Shown here in pieces: positions 22,527 through 30,164 of a stretch of DNA of 64,000 nt (position 1 is the stretch's first letter; each line of letters opens with the position of its first letter). The stretch lies in IMG/VR virus record IMGVR_UViG_3300010430_000003, positions 126,001 to 190,000 of that record, one strand, 5' to 3'. Origin of the DNA: a virus. The notes under the pieces are model-generated. The model worked only from the letters and a program-made list of their open reading frames with translations. It searched no databases and had not been told where the DNA came from. The position numbers and the translations under genes are program-made.

Positions 22527-22883
22527 ATGAAAAAGATATTAAAGAGCAAACAGAAAGGCGTTCATTATTCCAATCATAAGAGCACATATGAAGAAATCAT
22601 AACATTAGTGGCCATTGATGTAAGCCATGCAAACATTAATCTATTGATAACAGAGAAGTTCTTTAAATCAATGATCAATAATGGATCACTGTTTACTTCA
22701 AAGTTATTTCGTCCGCCCTATCCAAGATATAATCCAGCTGCTATCATGAGACATCATAGTTATGCTTGGGCTTGGCAAACAATTATTAATGAGAATGTGC
22801 TACTTAATGTGCATTCCTGCGCCAGAACAAATATTAACTATTTGCATAGGTTAGGAATTAATCAGAATTTATCTCATTGTTAA
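22527..22883 (+). CDS. Larger protein containing an internal MNIN block (array end)
   Basis: 118 aa; about 35 basic residues precede A-N-I-N-L-L-I-T-E-K-F-F-K-S-M. Either a member with an N-terminal extension or two frames fused. Y-A-W-A-W-Q-T-I-I-N-E near 85-95 fits the second block. Last gene of the + array. Confidence 0.62.
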   Translation: MKKILKSKQKGVHYSNHKSTYEEIITLVAIDVSHANINLLITEKFFKSMINNGSLFTSKLFRPPYPRYNPAAIMRHHSYAWAWQTIINENVLLNVHSCARTNINYLHRLGINQNLSHC

Positions 22884-23239
22884 AAATCCATAGTTCCAAA
22901 TGATATTGATATTCATTATCAAAATGTTTTTTCAGAAACCTCGAATCCTTTTTGAATTCCGCGCATCTTGCGCGCTCCTTAGATCACCCGAATCAAAACT
23001 GTGGCATTGATACCACGCAAATAAAATGAGAATGACCGAAACCTTTTTGAGTTTCGAGACTCTTAACCTTGAAGCCGCGAAACACCGCACAAACACTGAC
23101 CGAAACGGAGTGCAGAAAAAACGGAGAAAGTTAGAAACCTTTTCGAGTTTCGAGCACCTTAACACTGAGACCGAGGGAACACGTTCCGAGGCTCAACAAC
23201 CGCACAGGCTGCCAAGCCTACCAAACAACGAGGTAAATC
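22884..23239 (+). repeat. Gene-free region with two 35-bp direct repeats
   Basis: Repeat copies at 23038-23072 and 23134-23168 match at about 29 of 35 positions, 96 bp apart. Each contains a short inverted repeat, GAAAC...GTTTC, around an 8-nt centre. A third, partial GAAACC occurs at about 22936. No credible protein start. Likely the control region of the GC-rich gene that follows (operators or RNA hairpins). Confidence 0.6.
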
Positions 23240-23887
23240 ATGGGAAAGAAGAACGAAGAGACGACCGAAGAGACGCCGAGCAACATGGAGCGCATTTCTT
23301 CTGCGCTGGCCCTGCTGGAGAACGTACAGCCTCCTGCGACGTCAGACGAAGTCAAGTCGATCAAGGCCGAGTCCGATAAGCTGAGCAAGGCGCGTGAGGC
23401 GCTGAGCGCTGCTGGTCTCGACACTGACGCGGTCGATGCGAAGATCGCGGAACTCGGCGAAGCGGAAGCGAAAGCGGACGCGGGTCGCTCGGAACTGGTT
23501 GTTGCGCTTGCTCATGTTGAGCGCTTCACCAAGATTCTGGGTCAACGGTGCTCCGGTGCTAGGGTGGAGAGTGTCCGGGAGAAGTTCGCCGGAATCATCG
23601 AGGCCGGAATTCCTGAGTTTCCGGGACCGTGTGAAATGAAGACCCTCGCAAGCGGTAAGAAGCGGGCTGTCCACGGTGGACGGGCAACGCAGATCGTTAC
23701 CGCTCTCCTCTCGATGTCGGAGAATGGTCGGCTGCGCGTCAGCATCGAAGCCATGGCGGAAGCCCTGCTGGACGTCGACGATACTTTCGGCGACCTCGAA
23801 GGTGCTGCCCAGCAGTGTCGCACGGTACTTCAGAACTATGCCGACGTGTGGACGTCTGATAGTTCCTTCGTGTTCTCGCAGAATTAG
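23240..23887 (+). CDS. GC-rich hypothetical protein of foreign composition
   Basis: 215 aa, acidic and alanine-rich. The ATG follows AACGAGGTAAATC. Third codon positions are mostly G or C (GCG, CTG, GAG, ACC), quite unlike the surrounding AT-rich genes, which points to recent acquisition or to selection for expression. Residues about 35-85 form a charged, Ala/Glu-rich helical stretch; the rest may be a compact helical domain. No homolog recognised. It has its own upstream repeats and ends at the convergent junction. Confidence 0.75.
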   Translation: MGKKNEETTEETPSNMERISSALALLENVQPPATSDEVKSIKAESDKLSKAREALSAAGLDTDAVDAKIAELGEAEAKADAGRSELVVALAHVERFTKILGQRCSGARVESVREKFAGIIEAGIPEFPGPCEMKTLASGKKRAVHGGRATQIVTALLSMSENGRLRVSIEAMAEALLDVDDTFGDLEGAAQQCRTVLQNYADVWTSDSSFVFSQN

Positions 23888-23918
23888 CGAGGACATACCC
23901 ACCACGGGCATAGGGTAT

Positions 23919-23940
23919 CGGGAGTTAATCAAATCTCCCG
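23919..23940 (+). terminator. Hairpin after GC-rich gene, terminator candidate
   Basis: CGGGAG (23919-23924) pairs with CTCCCG (23935-23940), 10-nt loop. No U-run follows, so it may be a factor-dependent terminator or mRNA stabiliser. Confidence 0.4.
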
Positions 23941-23985
23941 GCCCTTTGCCAAACATTCCAAACAAAACAAAAAGATCCATTAACA

Positions 23986-24101
23986 GGGGGGAGGGGTATC
24001 CCCCGGAATGTAAGTCGCCGTTATCCAAAATCGGCTTGTTCCTCCAACTAAGACCATTCAAAAAACTGCGCACATTATTTCTCAAAATAAGGGGGGAGGG
24101 G
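23986..24101. repeat. Duplicated G-tract at convergent junction
   Basis: GGGGGGAGGGG occurs at 23986-23996 and again at 24091-24101. The first copy is followed by TAT and CCCC, so it can also form GGGG/CCCC. The second abuts the stop of the opposing gene. Possible bidirectional termination element or G-quadruplex. Confidence 0.5.
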
Positions 24102-24839
24102 TTAATTGAGAGGTTTGAACAATAGGGGTTTGAGCTTCTTTAAACTCCTGCGAATTTGTTTCGTGGAGAGTCCTGTAATGTCACGGAGGTTTGCAAGCAT
24201 TTCCTTTTTATGAGAAAAATCGCATTCAATGGGGTCATTGAGCCATGATATCAATGTTTTAAGGACTTTTACATGATTTCTCTTATAAGAGGTTATTAAC
24301 AACGGAGACGACAGCAGGCGAGCTGCATTCTGCTTGATGAGCTTCCCCACCTCGGCATTATATACTTGAGTGTGTTGAATGGGCTCTGTTTCAAAGGTAT
24401 CCACGGATTGATATACAAGACGCTTGCCCTCCTTAAGCAGCTTTCTGTTCGCTGCCCAAAAGAAATAAATTGCGGATTGTTCAAAATACCGATACATCCT
24501 CTTATTCATTTTAATGGTTTGAAATGCCATAAATAGTTGGGATTTGCAATCTTGCCGATATTCGAATAATTCATTTGATGACGGCTTTATATTCCATCGC
24601 ACATGTTCTTTTAACACTTGATCAATGATTATATCAAAATATTCTTCCAATTGGAAATATAGTTTATTGCGCTTTGAATTTGATGATCTCAAAAATTCAA
24701 TCACCAATTCATTAAAATTTTGATGATCAAGAAACATAACAACTCGTGGACCACCAGTTACTTTAAGAACTGTGTGTTCTGTAAACAATCTTTCTGCTTC
24801 ATCTGATGAAATAATGCAAAATTTATCTTTTGATGGCAT
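24102..24839 (-). CDS. DNA-binding or sigma-like protein, uncertain
   Basis: 245 aa, start with AAGGAGATGTA before the ATG. The C-terminus (about 222-240) has a helix-turn-helix-like L-R-D-I-T-G-L-S-T-K-Q-I-R-R-S-L. The middle (about 80-140) is helical with F-W-A-A-N-R-K-L and resembles in layout the region 2 of divergent phage late sigma factors, but similarity is weak. First gene of the leftward side of the junction, transcribed last in its direction. Confidence 0.55.
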   Translation of the reverse strand: MPSKDKFCIISSDEAERLFTEHTVLKVTGGPRVVMFLDHQNFNELVIEFLRSSNSKRNKLYFQLEEYFDIIIDQVLKEHVRWNIKPSSNELFEYRQDCKSQLFMAFQTIKMNKRMYRYFEQSAIYFFWAANRKLLKEGKRLVYQSVDTFETEPIQHTQVYNAEVGKLIKQNAARLLSSPLLITSYKRNHVKVLKTLISWLNDPIECDFSHKKEMLANLRDITGLSTKQIRRSLKKLKPLLFKPLN

Positions 24840-24848
24840 TACATCTCC

Positions 24849-25157
24849 TTAAATTGCTGCAATGGATTTAATTGCAATATCCCATTCAACATGGGCGTCT
24901 TTAACTTGACCGTTTTCAATTATGAAAACACGAATATCGAATGATTCGGTCTCCCAAGCAGAAAGTTTATCTCCGAAACAATTGCGGACATCATTCGTAT
25001 CCCCAAATCCATAATCACTTCCATGACCCCAATAACAAAAAATGAAATAAGGTTTGGTTGCAAGATTTAATTCCCAATCTGCAACCACTTGTTTTAAGTT
25101 GGCTTCGTCTTCAACGTCGATAAAGTTGTTAATCAGTTGATCAAAGATTGATTTCAT
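24849..25157 (-). CDS. Acidic hypothetical protein
   Basis: 102 aa from ATG 25157, which has TGGAGG 7-8 nt upstream; a longer frame to 25352 overlaps a mini-gene completely and lacks a ribosome site. Contains F-C-Y-W-G-H-G-S-D-Y-G-F and a beta-rich C-terminus. Confidence 0.62.
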   Translation of the reverse strand: MKSIFDQLINNFIDVEDEANLKQVVADWELNLATKPYFIFCYWGHGSDYGFGDTNDVRNCFGDKLSAWETESFDIRVFIIENGQVKDAHVEWDIAIKSIAAI

Positions 25158-25356
25158 AAATGAACCTCCATCTCCGCAAGCTTGACAAATAAGATTCAAT
25201 CCAAATGCGTTGAATCGACTCATGTCGATGCATTGGATTCCATATTTCATTGCGTCCCAAACTAGTCTTGGTTTGAAAATGAAAAGATTGACGGCTTTCA
25301 TTCCGCACCAAGCTTCTGACAAAAGCATAATAAACAATCGGGGTGAGATCATTCAT
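25141..25356 (-). CDS. MNIN-family mini-protein
   Basis: 71 aa, M-N-D-L-T-P-I-V-Y-Y-A-F-V-R-S-L; C-block R-I-W-I-E-S-Y-L-S-S-L-R-R-W. Close paralog of the upstream neighbour (25353-25559). Confidence 0.74.
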   Translation of the reverse strand: MNDLTPIVYYAFVRSLVRNESRQSFHFQTKTSLGRNEIWNPMHRHESIQRIWIESYLSSLRRWRFIYEINL

Positions 25357-25559
25357 AACTGATACCATGTTCGGACGCTTTTCAAATAGCTATTGATCCA
25401 AGTGTGTTGAATATGACTTGAATAAATAAGCGGATTAAATCTATCATTGCCAGGAACAAGAGTTCTTTTTTGAGAAATAATGAAAGTTCGATGAGCGGGA
25501 TACCTCAACAAACTTCTCACGAAGGAATAATAAATGAGCGTGTTGAGATTACCAGTCAA
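25353..25559 (-). CDS. MNIN-family mini-protein
   Basis: 68 aa, M-T-G-N-L-N-T-L-I-Y-Y-S-F-V-R-S-L; C-block H-T-W-I-N-S-Y-L-K-S-V-R-T-W. Shares Y-Y-x-F-V-R-S-L with its downstream neighbour, a recent tandem duplication. Confidence 0.74.
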   Translation of the reverse strand: MTGNLNTLIYYSFVRSLLRYPAHRTFIISQKRTLVPGNDRFNPLIYSSHIQHTWINSYLKSVRTWYQL

Positions 25560-25905
25560 TGACGGAAGCCTTCAAATACGGCGAATCAAGATTTGAATCC
25601 GCCCAATCCGTATTATCCTCCCACCATTTCAAGCCCCTAAATGTCCCCGTGTTCATATGGGGATCTCCAGCTTGTCTAAGAATGACTTCCATGATTGCTT
25701 CATCAACCTCCGTCATATCTTTGTGATTGAGGATATACTGAAAATGCAAGGCCATCTCTCTGAACTCCTCATAAGATTGCACATCCCAGTCGGGGAAGGT
25801 TTTTGAAGAATGATGGGTTATTTCATCATAAATGTTTTCGGGATCAAATGCGCGGTATGGGAATGCGATCGTTTTGACTCGCTTCGCGAGATCATCATAA
25901 TTCAT
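25549..25905 (-). CDS. Acidic hypothetical protein
   Basis: 118 aa, not a family member. Helical, with E-V-D-E-A-I-M-E-V-I-L near 70 and W-W-E-D-N-T-D-W near 95. Overlaps neighbours by 11 and 4 nt. Confidence 0.65.
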   Translation of the reverse strand: MNYDDLAKRVKTIAFPYRAFDPENIYDEITHHSSKTFPDWDVQSYEEFREMALHFQYILNHKDMTEVDEAIMEVILRQAGDPHMNTGTFRGLKWWEDNTDWADSNLDSPYLKASVIDW

Positions 25906-26090
25906 TGCTGCTCCAATCTTCGTTGTTCTCTTAACAATGTCTTAAGAGAATGAATATTATTGGTATTGAAAAGCCTCATATTTATGTGGTAATATGAATG
26001 TGGAAAAATAAAATTATCAACCCAGAAAGGGTTGAGGAAAAATCCAAGCCTTCGCAACATTGCACAATGTATTTTTTGATTGATATTCAT
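25902..26090 (-). CDS. MNIN-family mini-protein
   Basis: 62 aa, M-N-I-N-Q-K-I-H-C-A-M-L-R-R. No tryptophan block; ends in a basic helix (S-L-K-T-L-L-R-E-Q-R-R). Confidence 0.7.
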   Translation of the reverse strand: MNINQKIHCAMLRRLGFFLNPFWVDNFIFPHSYYHINMRLFNTNNIHSLKTLLREQRRLEQQ

Positions 26091-26332
26091 TAGTAAGGGT
26101 AACGTGAAAAGGTTCTATAATTATCAAAATCAATCTTTTCTTCCATATTCCGCCACCGGGCATCATTCTCATTTCTCATTAATGTTAAATATGAATCCAT
26201 CCAACCATTTGTGTATCTTGCATTCGGTTTAATATCATAATATGGTTTTATATAATATAAAGAATCAAAGTGACAACAAATCTGTGCCATCTTTTGTATC
26301 ATTGCATATTTTATTATAAGATTGATATTCAT
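26090..26332 (-). CDS. MNIN-family mini-protein
   Basis: 80 aa, M-N-I-N-L-I-I-K-Y-A-M-I-Q-K; C-block N-G-W-M-D-S-Y-L-T-L-M-R-N, then a 25-residue charged extension. Confidence 0.75.
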   Translation of the reverse strand: MNINLIIKYAMIQKMAQICCHFDSLYYIKPYYDIKPNARYTNGWMDSYLTLMRNENDARWRNMEEKIDFDNYRTFSRYPY

Positions 26333-26338
26333 GTTGGG

Positions 26339-26638
26339 TTATTCATCTGGAATCTGATAACGCGAGAACTGCAATTCTGATGGGGAATCTTCAAAAGGGT
26401 AAGCATCATGGATAACCTTCACATGCCACCCTGCTTTCGTAAAGTCCTCAACAAGTCGATCAATATATAAGGTTAACTTGTATACATTAAAGGTCGAACA
26501 TCCGCTCATGAGCCGTTGATTGACTTCCTTGACCACCTCTTCATAAGATGGTGCCAAATGTCGTTCCACTTCATCAGGAGTAACAGGTATGGGTTGGTTT
26601 TCTCGCTTTTGCGGTCGTTTTATGGGTTTGTTAAACAT
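26339..26638 (-). CDS. Hypothetical protein
   Basis: 99 aa from ATG 26638, with GGGAAAACAAGC upstream. Basic N-terminus (K-P-I-K-R-P-Q-K-R), helical middle, F-T-K-A-G-W-H-V-K-V-I-H-D near 75. Overlaps the upstream gene by 8 nt. Confidence 0.62.
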   Translation of the reverse strand: MFNKPIKRPQKRENQPIPVTPDEVERHLAPSYEEVVKEVNQRLMSGCSTFNVYKLTLYIDRLVEDFTKAGWHVKVIHDAYPFEDSPSELQFSRYQIPDE

Positions 26639-26969
26639 GCTTGTTTTCCCATGGCAGAGACCATCCGTAATCATCGCCTTCTTCAAACATGCGTTCTGGA
26701 TCGAGATTTAGAACTTTGCATAACTCTTCTTCAATTCTTTCGGGATCTGGATCATGAACAACGTGTTCACTGACAGCATCTGCAATCCGTTCAACCAATT
26801 TGCGTGCTTCGTCGCGTTCTTCTTTTAATTGCGTCATATTGGCTTCATATTCTTTATGAAGTTCTTCGATATGATCGGCAACAACATCACCAACCCATCC
26901 CTCAACATAATTGCCAGCAAGCTCTCTTACCCAATCCGCATTCTGTTTATGTCGCTTGTTATCGCTCAT
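26631..26969 (-). CDS. Acidic coiled-coil protein
   Basis: 112 aa. W-V-R-E-L-A-G-N-Y-V-E-G-W near 13-25 resembles the E-W-V-x-x-L-W motif of two proteins at 30 kb. Heptad helix at about 33-65; acidic C-terminus. Confidence 0.65.
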   Translation of the reverse strand: MSDNKRHKQNADWVRELAGNYVEGWVGDVVADHIEELHKEYEANMTQLKEERDEARKLVERIADAVSEHVVHDPDPERIEEELCKVLNLDPERMFEEGDDYGWSLPWENKHV

Positions 26970-26977
26970 TGAATGTC

Positions 26978-27190
26978 CTAGACTTGCATTCCCAAAGGAT
27001 TCATGATGGTTAAAATTGTGGTTGTGATCGCAAGCATTAGAATAAAAAGAAATACTGGTTTTGCCAAATTGGGTGCTTTCTTTGTGAAAAATTCATCGAG
27101 ATATGCCACTATAATAAGAATTAGGGATAACGAACAGATCACAGTGATGACAATCACAAAATACATAAAGAACATTAAAAGATCAATCAT
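26978..27190 (-). CDS. Two-helix membrane protein
   Basis: 70 aa from ATG 27190. Hydrophobic segments about 4-30 and 45-62, K-K-A-P-N in the loop. The start overlaps the preceding stop region by 8 nt. Confidence 0.62.
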   Translation of the reverse strand: MIDLLMFFMYFVIVITVICSLSLILIIVAYLDEFFTKKAPNLAKPVFLFILMLAITTTILTIMNPLGMQV

Positions 27191-27536
27191 CACCACCTCT
27201 TTTTTCAAGACATCTGTGAGCACATTCAAGTTCATCTTTCAATCGATCAATCTCCATGACGCACTCTCCATACTCATTTGATAGATAGATAAATGCTTCA
27301 TCAAGCAGTGCGATAGACGCAGATTGCTCCGCAATGATCTTATCTTTCTCATTGGATTCAAATAGCTTTGGATTCATTGCTTTCACACCTTCCCCGAAAC
27401 AATCCAAACATAATTGAGTGGAGTATGATGTAATCAAATATCGTGGCATCACATCTTCTCGATATTCTTTGCAGGACCTGCATGTTTTGAATTTGATTCG
27501 GTCAATCTCAAGACTCATTTTGATTCTAGAAATCAT
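27183..27536 (-). CDS. Hypothetical protein with CxxC zinc-binding pairs
   Basis: 117 aa. C-R-S-C near 19-22 and C-L-D-C near 42-45 suggest a small zinc ribbon, followed by a coiled-coil (about 65-112). ATG 27536 overlaps the upstream stop (TGATG). Confidence 0.62.
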   Translation of the reverse strand: MISRIKMSLEIDRIKFKTCRSCKEYREDVMPRYLITSYSTQLCLDCFGEGVKAMNPKLFESNEKDKIIAEQSASIALLDEAFIYLSNEYGECVMEIDRLKDELECAHRCLEKRGGDD

Positions 27537-27847
27537 CAATAATCCGCGTTGTCGTTAAACCATTTCCAAAAGGAATCGGTTTTCAAACCATAAACTGCAA
27601 ACACAAGAGCTTCAAAAGCATACTGGACATGATCTCTGCCGGGATATCCATCATCAAGAATTGATTCATTCATCTCTTTAATGAATGATTTAAGACTCTT
27701 AACATTAACGTCTTTATCATCAACCATTGTTGGTGGCCCATTTTCATTTCGCTTTTCTTTGAATGTGGCAATTTCCCGTAATTCTTCCGGAGTTAATTCA
27801 TCTAAACTCTTTCTCAATAAAGTGTTGTATTCAAAAATGTCAGTCAT
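27536..27847 (-). CDS. Hypothetical protein
   Basis: 103 aa, charged, with E-E-L-R-E-I-A-T-F-K-E-K near 20 and F-W-K-W-F-N at the end. Overlaps upstream by 8 nt. Confidence 0.6.
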   Translation of the reverse strand: MTDIFEYNTLLRKSLDELTPEELREIATFKEKRNENGPPTMVDDKDVNVKSLKSFIKEMNESILDDGYPGRDHVQYAFEALVFAVYGLKTDSFWKWFNDNADY

Positions 27848-28034
27848 CGTTTTCCTCCGGCAATAACACGCCCCAATATAGTGCGCACCATCCTTCCATT
27901 AACACCAACTCAATATCCTCACCGTATTCATCAGCAAGCTGTTCGGCAATGTTTGCAAGCTCTTTGATGGTGATTCTATCCCACTCACTATCAGGAAGGT
28001 TTTTGTAAATTCGTTTCCATTTCGTTTTCTTCAT
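27840..28034 (-). CDS. Small acidic protein, leaderless
   Basis: 64 aa, basic first ten residues then acidic helix (L-A-D-E-Y-G-E-D-I-E). First gene behind the promoter at 28041-28068; ATG coincides with the predicted transcription start, and no ribosome site is present. Confidence 0.65.
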   Translation of the reverse strand: MKKTKWKRIYKNLPDSEWDRITIKELANIAEQLADEYGEDIELVLMEGWCALYWGVLLPEENDD

Positions 28035-28040
28035 ATAAAT

Positions 28041-28068
28041 ATTATATCAAAAATCTGTGCAGATTCAA
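28041..28068 (-). promoter_or_regulatory. Sigma-70-type promoter, leaderless
   Basis: On the minus strand: TTGAAT (28068-28063), 16-nt spacer, TATAAT (28046-28041). ATG of the next gene begins 6 nt later. The spacer (C-T-G-C-A-C-A-G-A) is similar to the promoter at 32975. Confidence 0.78.
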
Positions 28069-28089
28069 GAATAATTAAATATCGAATGT

Positions 28090-28299
28090 TTATGAGGTCG
28101 ACGTTCGCCGGGCATTCGCGTCTGCAGCCCTTACACGACATGACAAAATATAGATAGTTCTTTCTAATTCTTGAAATTTAAAATTTTTAATATAATCAGT
28201 TCTATCTGCACACAACCTTTTGTGACTTATAAAAGAACGAACCCAATTATTATCGATTGATGCAAGAAACATGTGAGTTAAAATCAAATTATGATTCAT
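28090..28299 (-). CDS. MNIN-family mini-protein
   Basis: 69 aa from ATG 28299: M-N-H-N-L-I-L-T-H-M-F-L. Later N-N-W-V-R-S-F-I-S-H and an Arg-rich C-terminus (R-V-R-A-A-D-A-N-A-R-R). Confidence 0.7.
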   Translation of the reverse strand: MNHNLILTHMFLASIDNNWVRSFISHKRLCADRTDYIKNFKFQELERTIYILSCRVRAADANARRTSTS

Positions 28300-28444
28300 A
28301 TAAAATCTCGCATGCAACAGCGTTATAATAAAGTTGAAGAGGTTGCTGTTTATGAAATCTATTATAGCTTCTTCTTAAGAGAAGATAATCTTGCGTTAAT
28401 GCATATGAATCATTTATATACGCATATGCCACAATTAAATTCAC
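28289..28444 (-). CDS. MNIN-family mini-protein, GTG start
   Basis: 51 aa from GTG 28444: M-N-L-I-V-A-Y-A-Y-I-N. Basic Y-L-L-L-R-R-S-Y-N-R-F in the middle. Overlaps the following member by 11 nt. Confidence 0.6.
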   Translation of the reverse strand: MNLIVAYAYINDSYALTQDYLLLRRSYNRFHKQQPLQLYYNAVACEILYES

Positions 28445-28513
28445 ATTAGTGTTCACATTCTTTCACGGTGTATGTTAAAGTTGTTTCTCGTGTTTTGGGA
28501 TCATCTCATCTCC

Positions 28514-28873
28514 TTAAAAAATTTCATCATAATGATTGATTACAGGAAATCCTGCATCTGCTATCCTTCCTCGTATTTCAGCATAGAACAATATATCTTC
28601 TTTATTCCGTGCATTGCAGCCACCGCTATGATCGAGACCATCAGAAACCATTACAGCGGAGACATCCATATCAGCTTTCATCTTCCCATAATCACCATTC
28701 CAAGTCCCTTTTATGGGTTCAAATCCCATTACATAGATTGCGTAATCAGAATCAGGTGATTTTGTGATATATAGATTTTCTGTATCGTAATCTCCTCCGG
28801 GTGAATTGATTTCAATGTTGCAATCAAAATCATCAAAGAGATCAATAACTTCTTGTGTTTTCCATCGTTTCAT
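28514..28873 (-). CDS. Hypothetical protein
   Basis: 119 aa, acidic, with N-S-P-G-G-D-Y-D-T-E-N-L-Y near 23-35 and H-S-G-G-C-N-A near 82. Overlaps the upstream membrane protein by 4 nt. Not recognised. Confidence 0.65.
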   Translation of the reverse strand: MKRWKTQEVIDLFDDFDCNIEINSPGGDYDTENLYITKSPDSDYAIYVMGFEPIKGTWNGDYGKMKADMDVSAVMVSDGLDHSGGCNARNKEDILFYAEIRGRIADAGFPVINHYDEIF

Positions 28874-29052
28874 TTTCTTCTCATACTTGAAATTAAAAAA
28901 GGCACCCCTGTTCCGGCCATAAGTACAACTGTTAAAGCTGTGCGTTCACCAAAAGTGATTGCAAAGTCTGCAAAAAGAGCAATGATTGAAACCCCAATTA
29001 TGCATGAAATAAGCGTTGTGAATAAACCATCATTCTCATTTTCTTTTTTCAT
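28870..29052 (-). CDS. Small two-helix membrane protein
   Basis: 60 aa, hydrophobic segments about 10-33 and 37-54 around F-G-E-R-T; positively charged end (S-S-M-R-R-K). Confidence 0.6.
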   Translation of the reverse strand: MKKENENDGLFTTLISCIIGVSIIALFADFAITFGERTALTVVLMAGTGVPFLISSMRRK

Positions 29053-29053
29053 C

Positions 29054-29263
29054 TCAAAGTCCCATGAAGATTTGCAATCTTGATCGTTTATTATGAAGAA
29101 TCATAGAACAAAAATCACGATAAGCATATTTTATTCTAATCTCACGATATGAATGATATTTCTGATAGAAATCCATTTCAACTTGAGTCTTCCATATTAC
29201 AGGAACTCCTTGAATAACCATATTATACCCAACACACAAATTTATCATTGTATCTTTACACAT
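29054..29263 (-). CDS. MNIN-family mini-protein
   Basis: 69 aa; the block is M-I-N-L-C-V-G-Y-N-M-V, which would be N-terminal if ATG 29248 is used instead of 29263. Ends basic (L-H-N-K-R-S-R-L-Q). Confidence 0.62.
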   Translation of the reverse strand: MCKDTMINLCVGYNMVIQGVPVIWKTQVEMDFYQKYHSYREIRIKYAYRDFCSMILHNKRSRLQIFMGL

Positions 29264-29441
29264 TTATATTTTTCAATGTTCGCAAATAAGAAGTGAGCCA
29301 ATTCTCAACTTTATTGTGATAAAAGAAGCTAGAACAAAAATATTTTGGCCAATAAAAACTATCCCATGATGTGAATCCGAGCACTTCTATTGTTGTCGTT
29401 CTTCTAAGAAAACGATCACGCACAACTTTATTAATATCCAT
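29256..29441 (-). CDS. MNIN-family mini-protein
   Basis: 61 aa from ATG 29441: M-D-I-N-K-V-V-R-D-R-F-L-R-R; C-block E-N-W-L-T-S-Y-L-R-T-L-K. Middle F-Y-W-P-K-Y-F. Confidence 0.74.
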   Translation of the reverse strand: MDINKVVRDRFLRRTTTIEVLGFTSWDSFYWPKYFCSSFFYHNKVENWLTSYLRTLKNINV

Positions 29442-29628
29442 ATTTTTTAAAATGCCTAAAGAAGATTTGAGGACGAAAGCAATTATATTTAAGCATGGAT
29501 TGATAATTATCATATGAACAGTAAACATCTTTCATTGAATAACATTCCAACGGTTCAAAGGGATAGGTAGGATGCCACCAATACCATATTAATCGGTTAG
29601 CAAGAATAGTATTAATATTTGAATTCAT
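29431..29628 (-). CDS. MNIN-family mini-protein
   Basis: 65 aa, M-N-S-N-I-N-T-I-L-A-N-R-L-I-W-Y. Tyr/Trp-rich; end F-F-R-H-F-K-K-Y. Head matches the next upstream member (M-N-S-N-I-N). Confidence 0.73.
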   Translation of the reverse strand: MNSNINTILANRLIWYWWHPTYPFEPLECYSMKDVYCSYDNYQSMLKYNCFRPQIFFRHFKKYGY

Positions 29629-29860
29629 TGATTTTCAACATATAATGTTCATACCATCTTTTTAACCACCGTTCACCACAATTAATAGGATCAGTATATT
29701 CTCTAAAAAATATCAAGAAGTGACTTCTACCTTTTCTTGGGTGACTTTCATAACCGACACCGGGAAAATTTCTATCACCTAAATTAAAATTGGGATTGCT
29801 AGGTGAATATAATTCCAAATATATTCGGCAGGCTAGAAGTTGATTGATGTTGGAATTCAT
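29612..29860 (-). CDS. MNIN-family mini-protein
   Basis: 82 aa, M-N-S-N-I-N-Q-L-L-A-C-R-I-Y. C-block E-R-W-L-K-R-W-Y-E-H-Y-M. Middle glycine- and arginine-rich (G-Y-E-S-H-P-R-K-G-R). Confidence 0.73.
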   Translation of the reverse strand: MNSNINQLLACRIYLELYSPSNPNFNLGDRNFPGVGYESHPRKGRSHFLIFFREYTDPINCGERWLKRWYEHYMLKINEFKY

Positions 29861-29866
29861 CGAATT

Positions 29867-30088
29867 TCAATTAGGGGAATGAAAAACAAAACAATAGTTA
29901 GGAATTGACCATATTGGTCCATCTTCATAAACCCACGCATATGTTTCATTCCCTTCCATTATAAAGGAATCATATTGATATGTGATTTTAAAATCATGCC
30001 ATGAAAACCATGTAGTTAAAAACTTTGCGGCAATGGCATAATTAATTTCTTGCGAGGTTGGATTATACTTTGGAAAGATGTTATACAT
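29867..30088 (-). CDS. MNIN-family mini-protein with extended head
   Basis: 73 aa; the block S-Q-E-I-N-Y-A-I-A-A-K-F-L-T-T-W lies at residues 12-27. Acidic middle. The ATG is inside the stop region of the 27-aa peptide gene. Confidence 0.65.
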   Translation of the reverse strand: MYNIFPKYNPTSQEINYAIAAKFLTTWFSWHDFKITYQYDSFIMEGNETYAWVYEDGPIWSIPNYCFVFHSPN

Positions 30089-30164
30089 CTGAACAAATCA
30101 GAATGATATAACAATTCCACAATTCTTTAACCCACTCATGTTCTTGAGGTGTTAAATCTTTCAT
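30081..30164 (-). CDS. 27-aa peptide matching the C-terminus of a neighbour
   Basis: M-K-D-L-T-P-Q-E-H-E-W-V-K-E-L-W-N-C. The E-x-E-W-V-x-x-L-W-x-C motif equals that at the end of the protein encoded at 30718-31107. Overlaps genes on both sides by 1 and 8 nt, as expected for a real reading frame. Confidence 0.5.
   Translation of the reverse strand: MKDLTPQEHEWVKELWNCYIILICSDV

Noticed and set aside
22932-23165. Minus-strand frame of 77 codons in the same region
   Set aside because: Mirror of the repeats on the other strand, with no start signal.
23026-23379. Open frame of 117 codons over the 35-bp repeats
   Set aside because: No ribosome site, arginine/histidine-rich low-quality sequence, and a 140-nt overlap with the well-supported GC-rich gene. 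The repeated peptide is explained by the DNA repeats.
23342-24085. Long minus-strand frame (247 codons) opposite the GC-rich gene
   Set aside because: Typical shadow frame of a GC-rich coding sequence; no ribosome site, and it runs through the junction hairpins.
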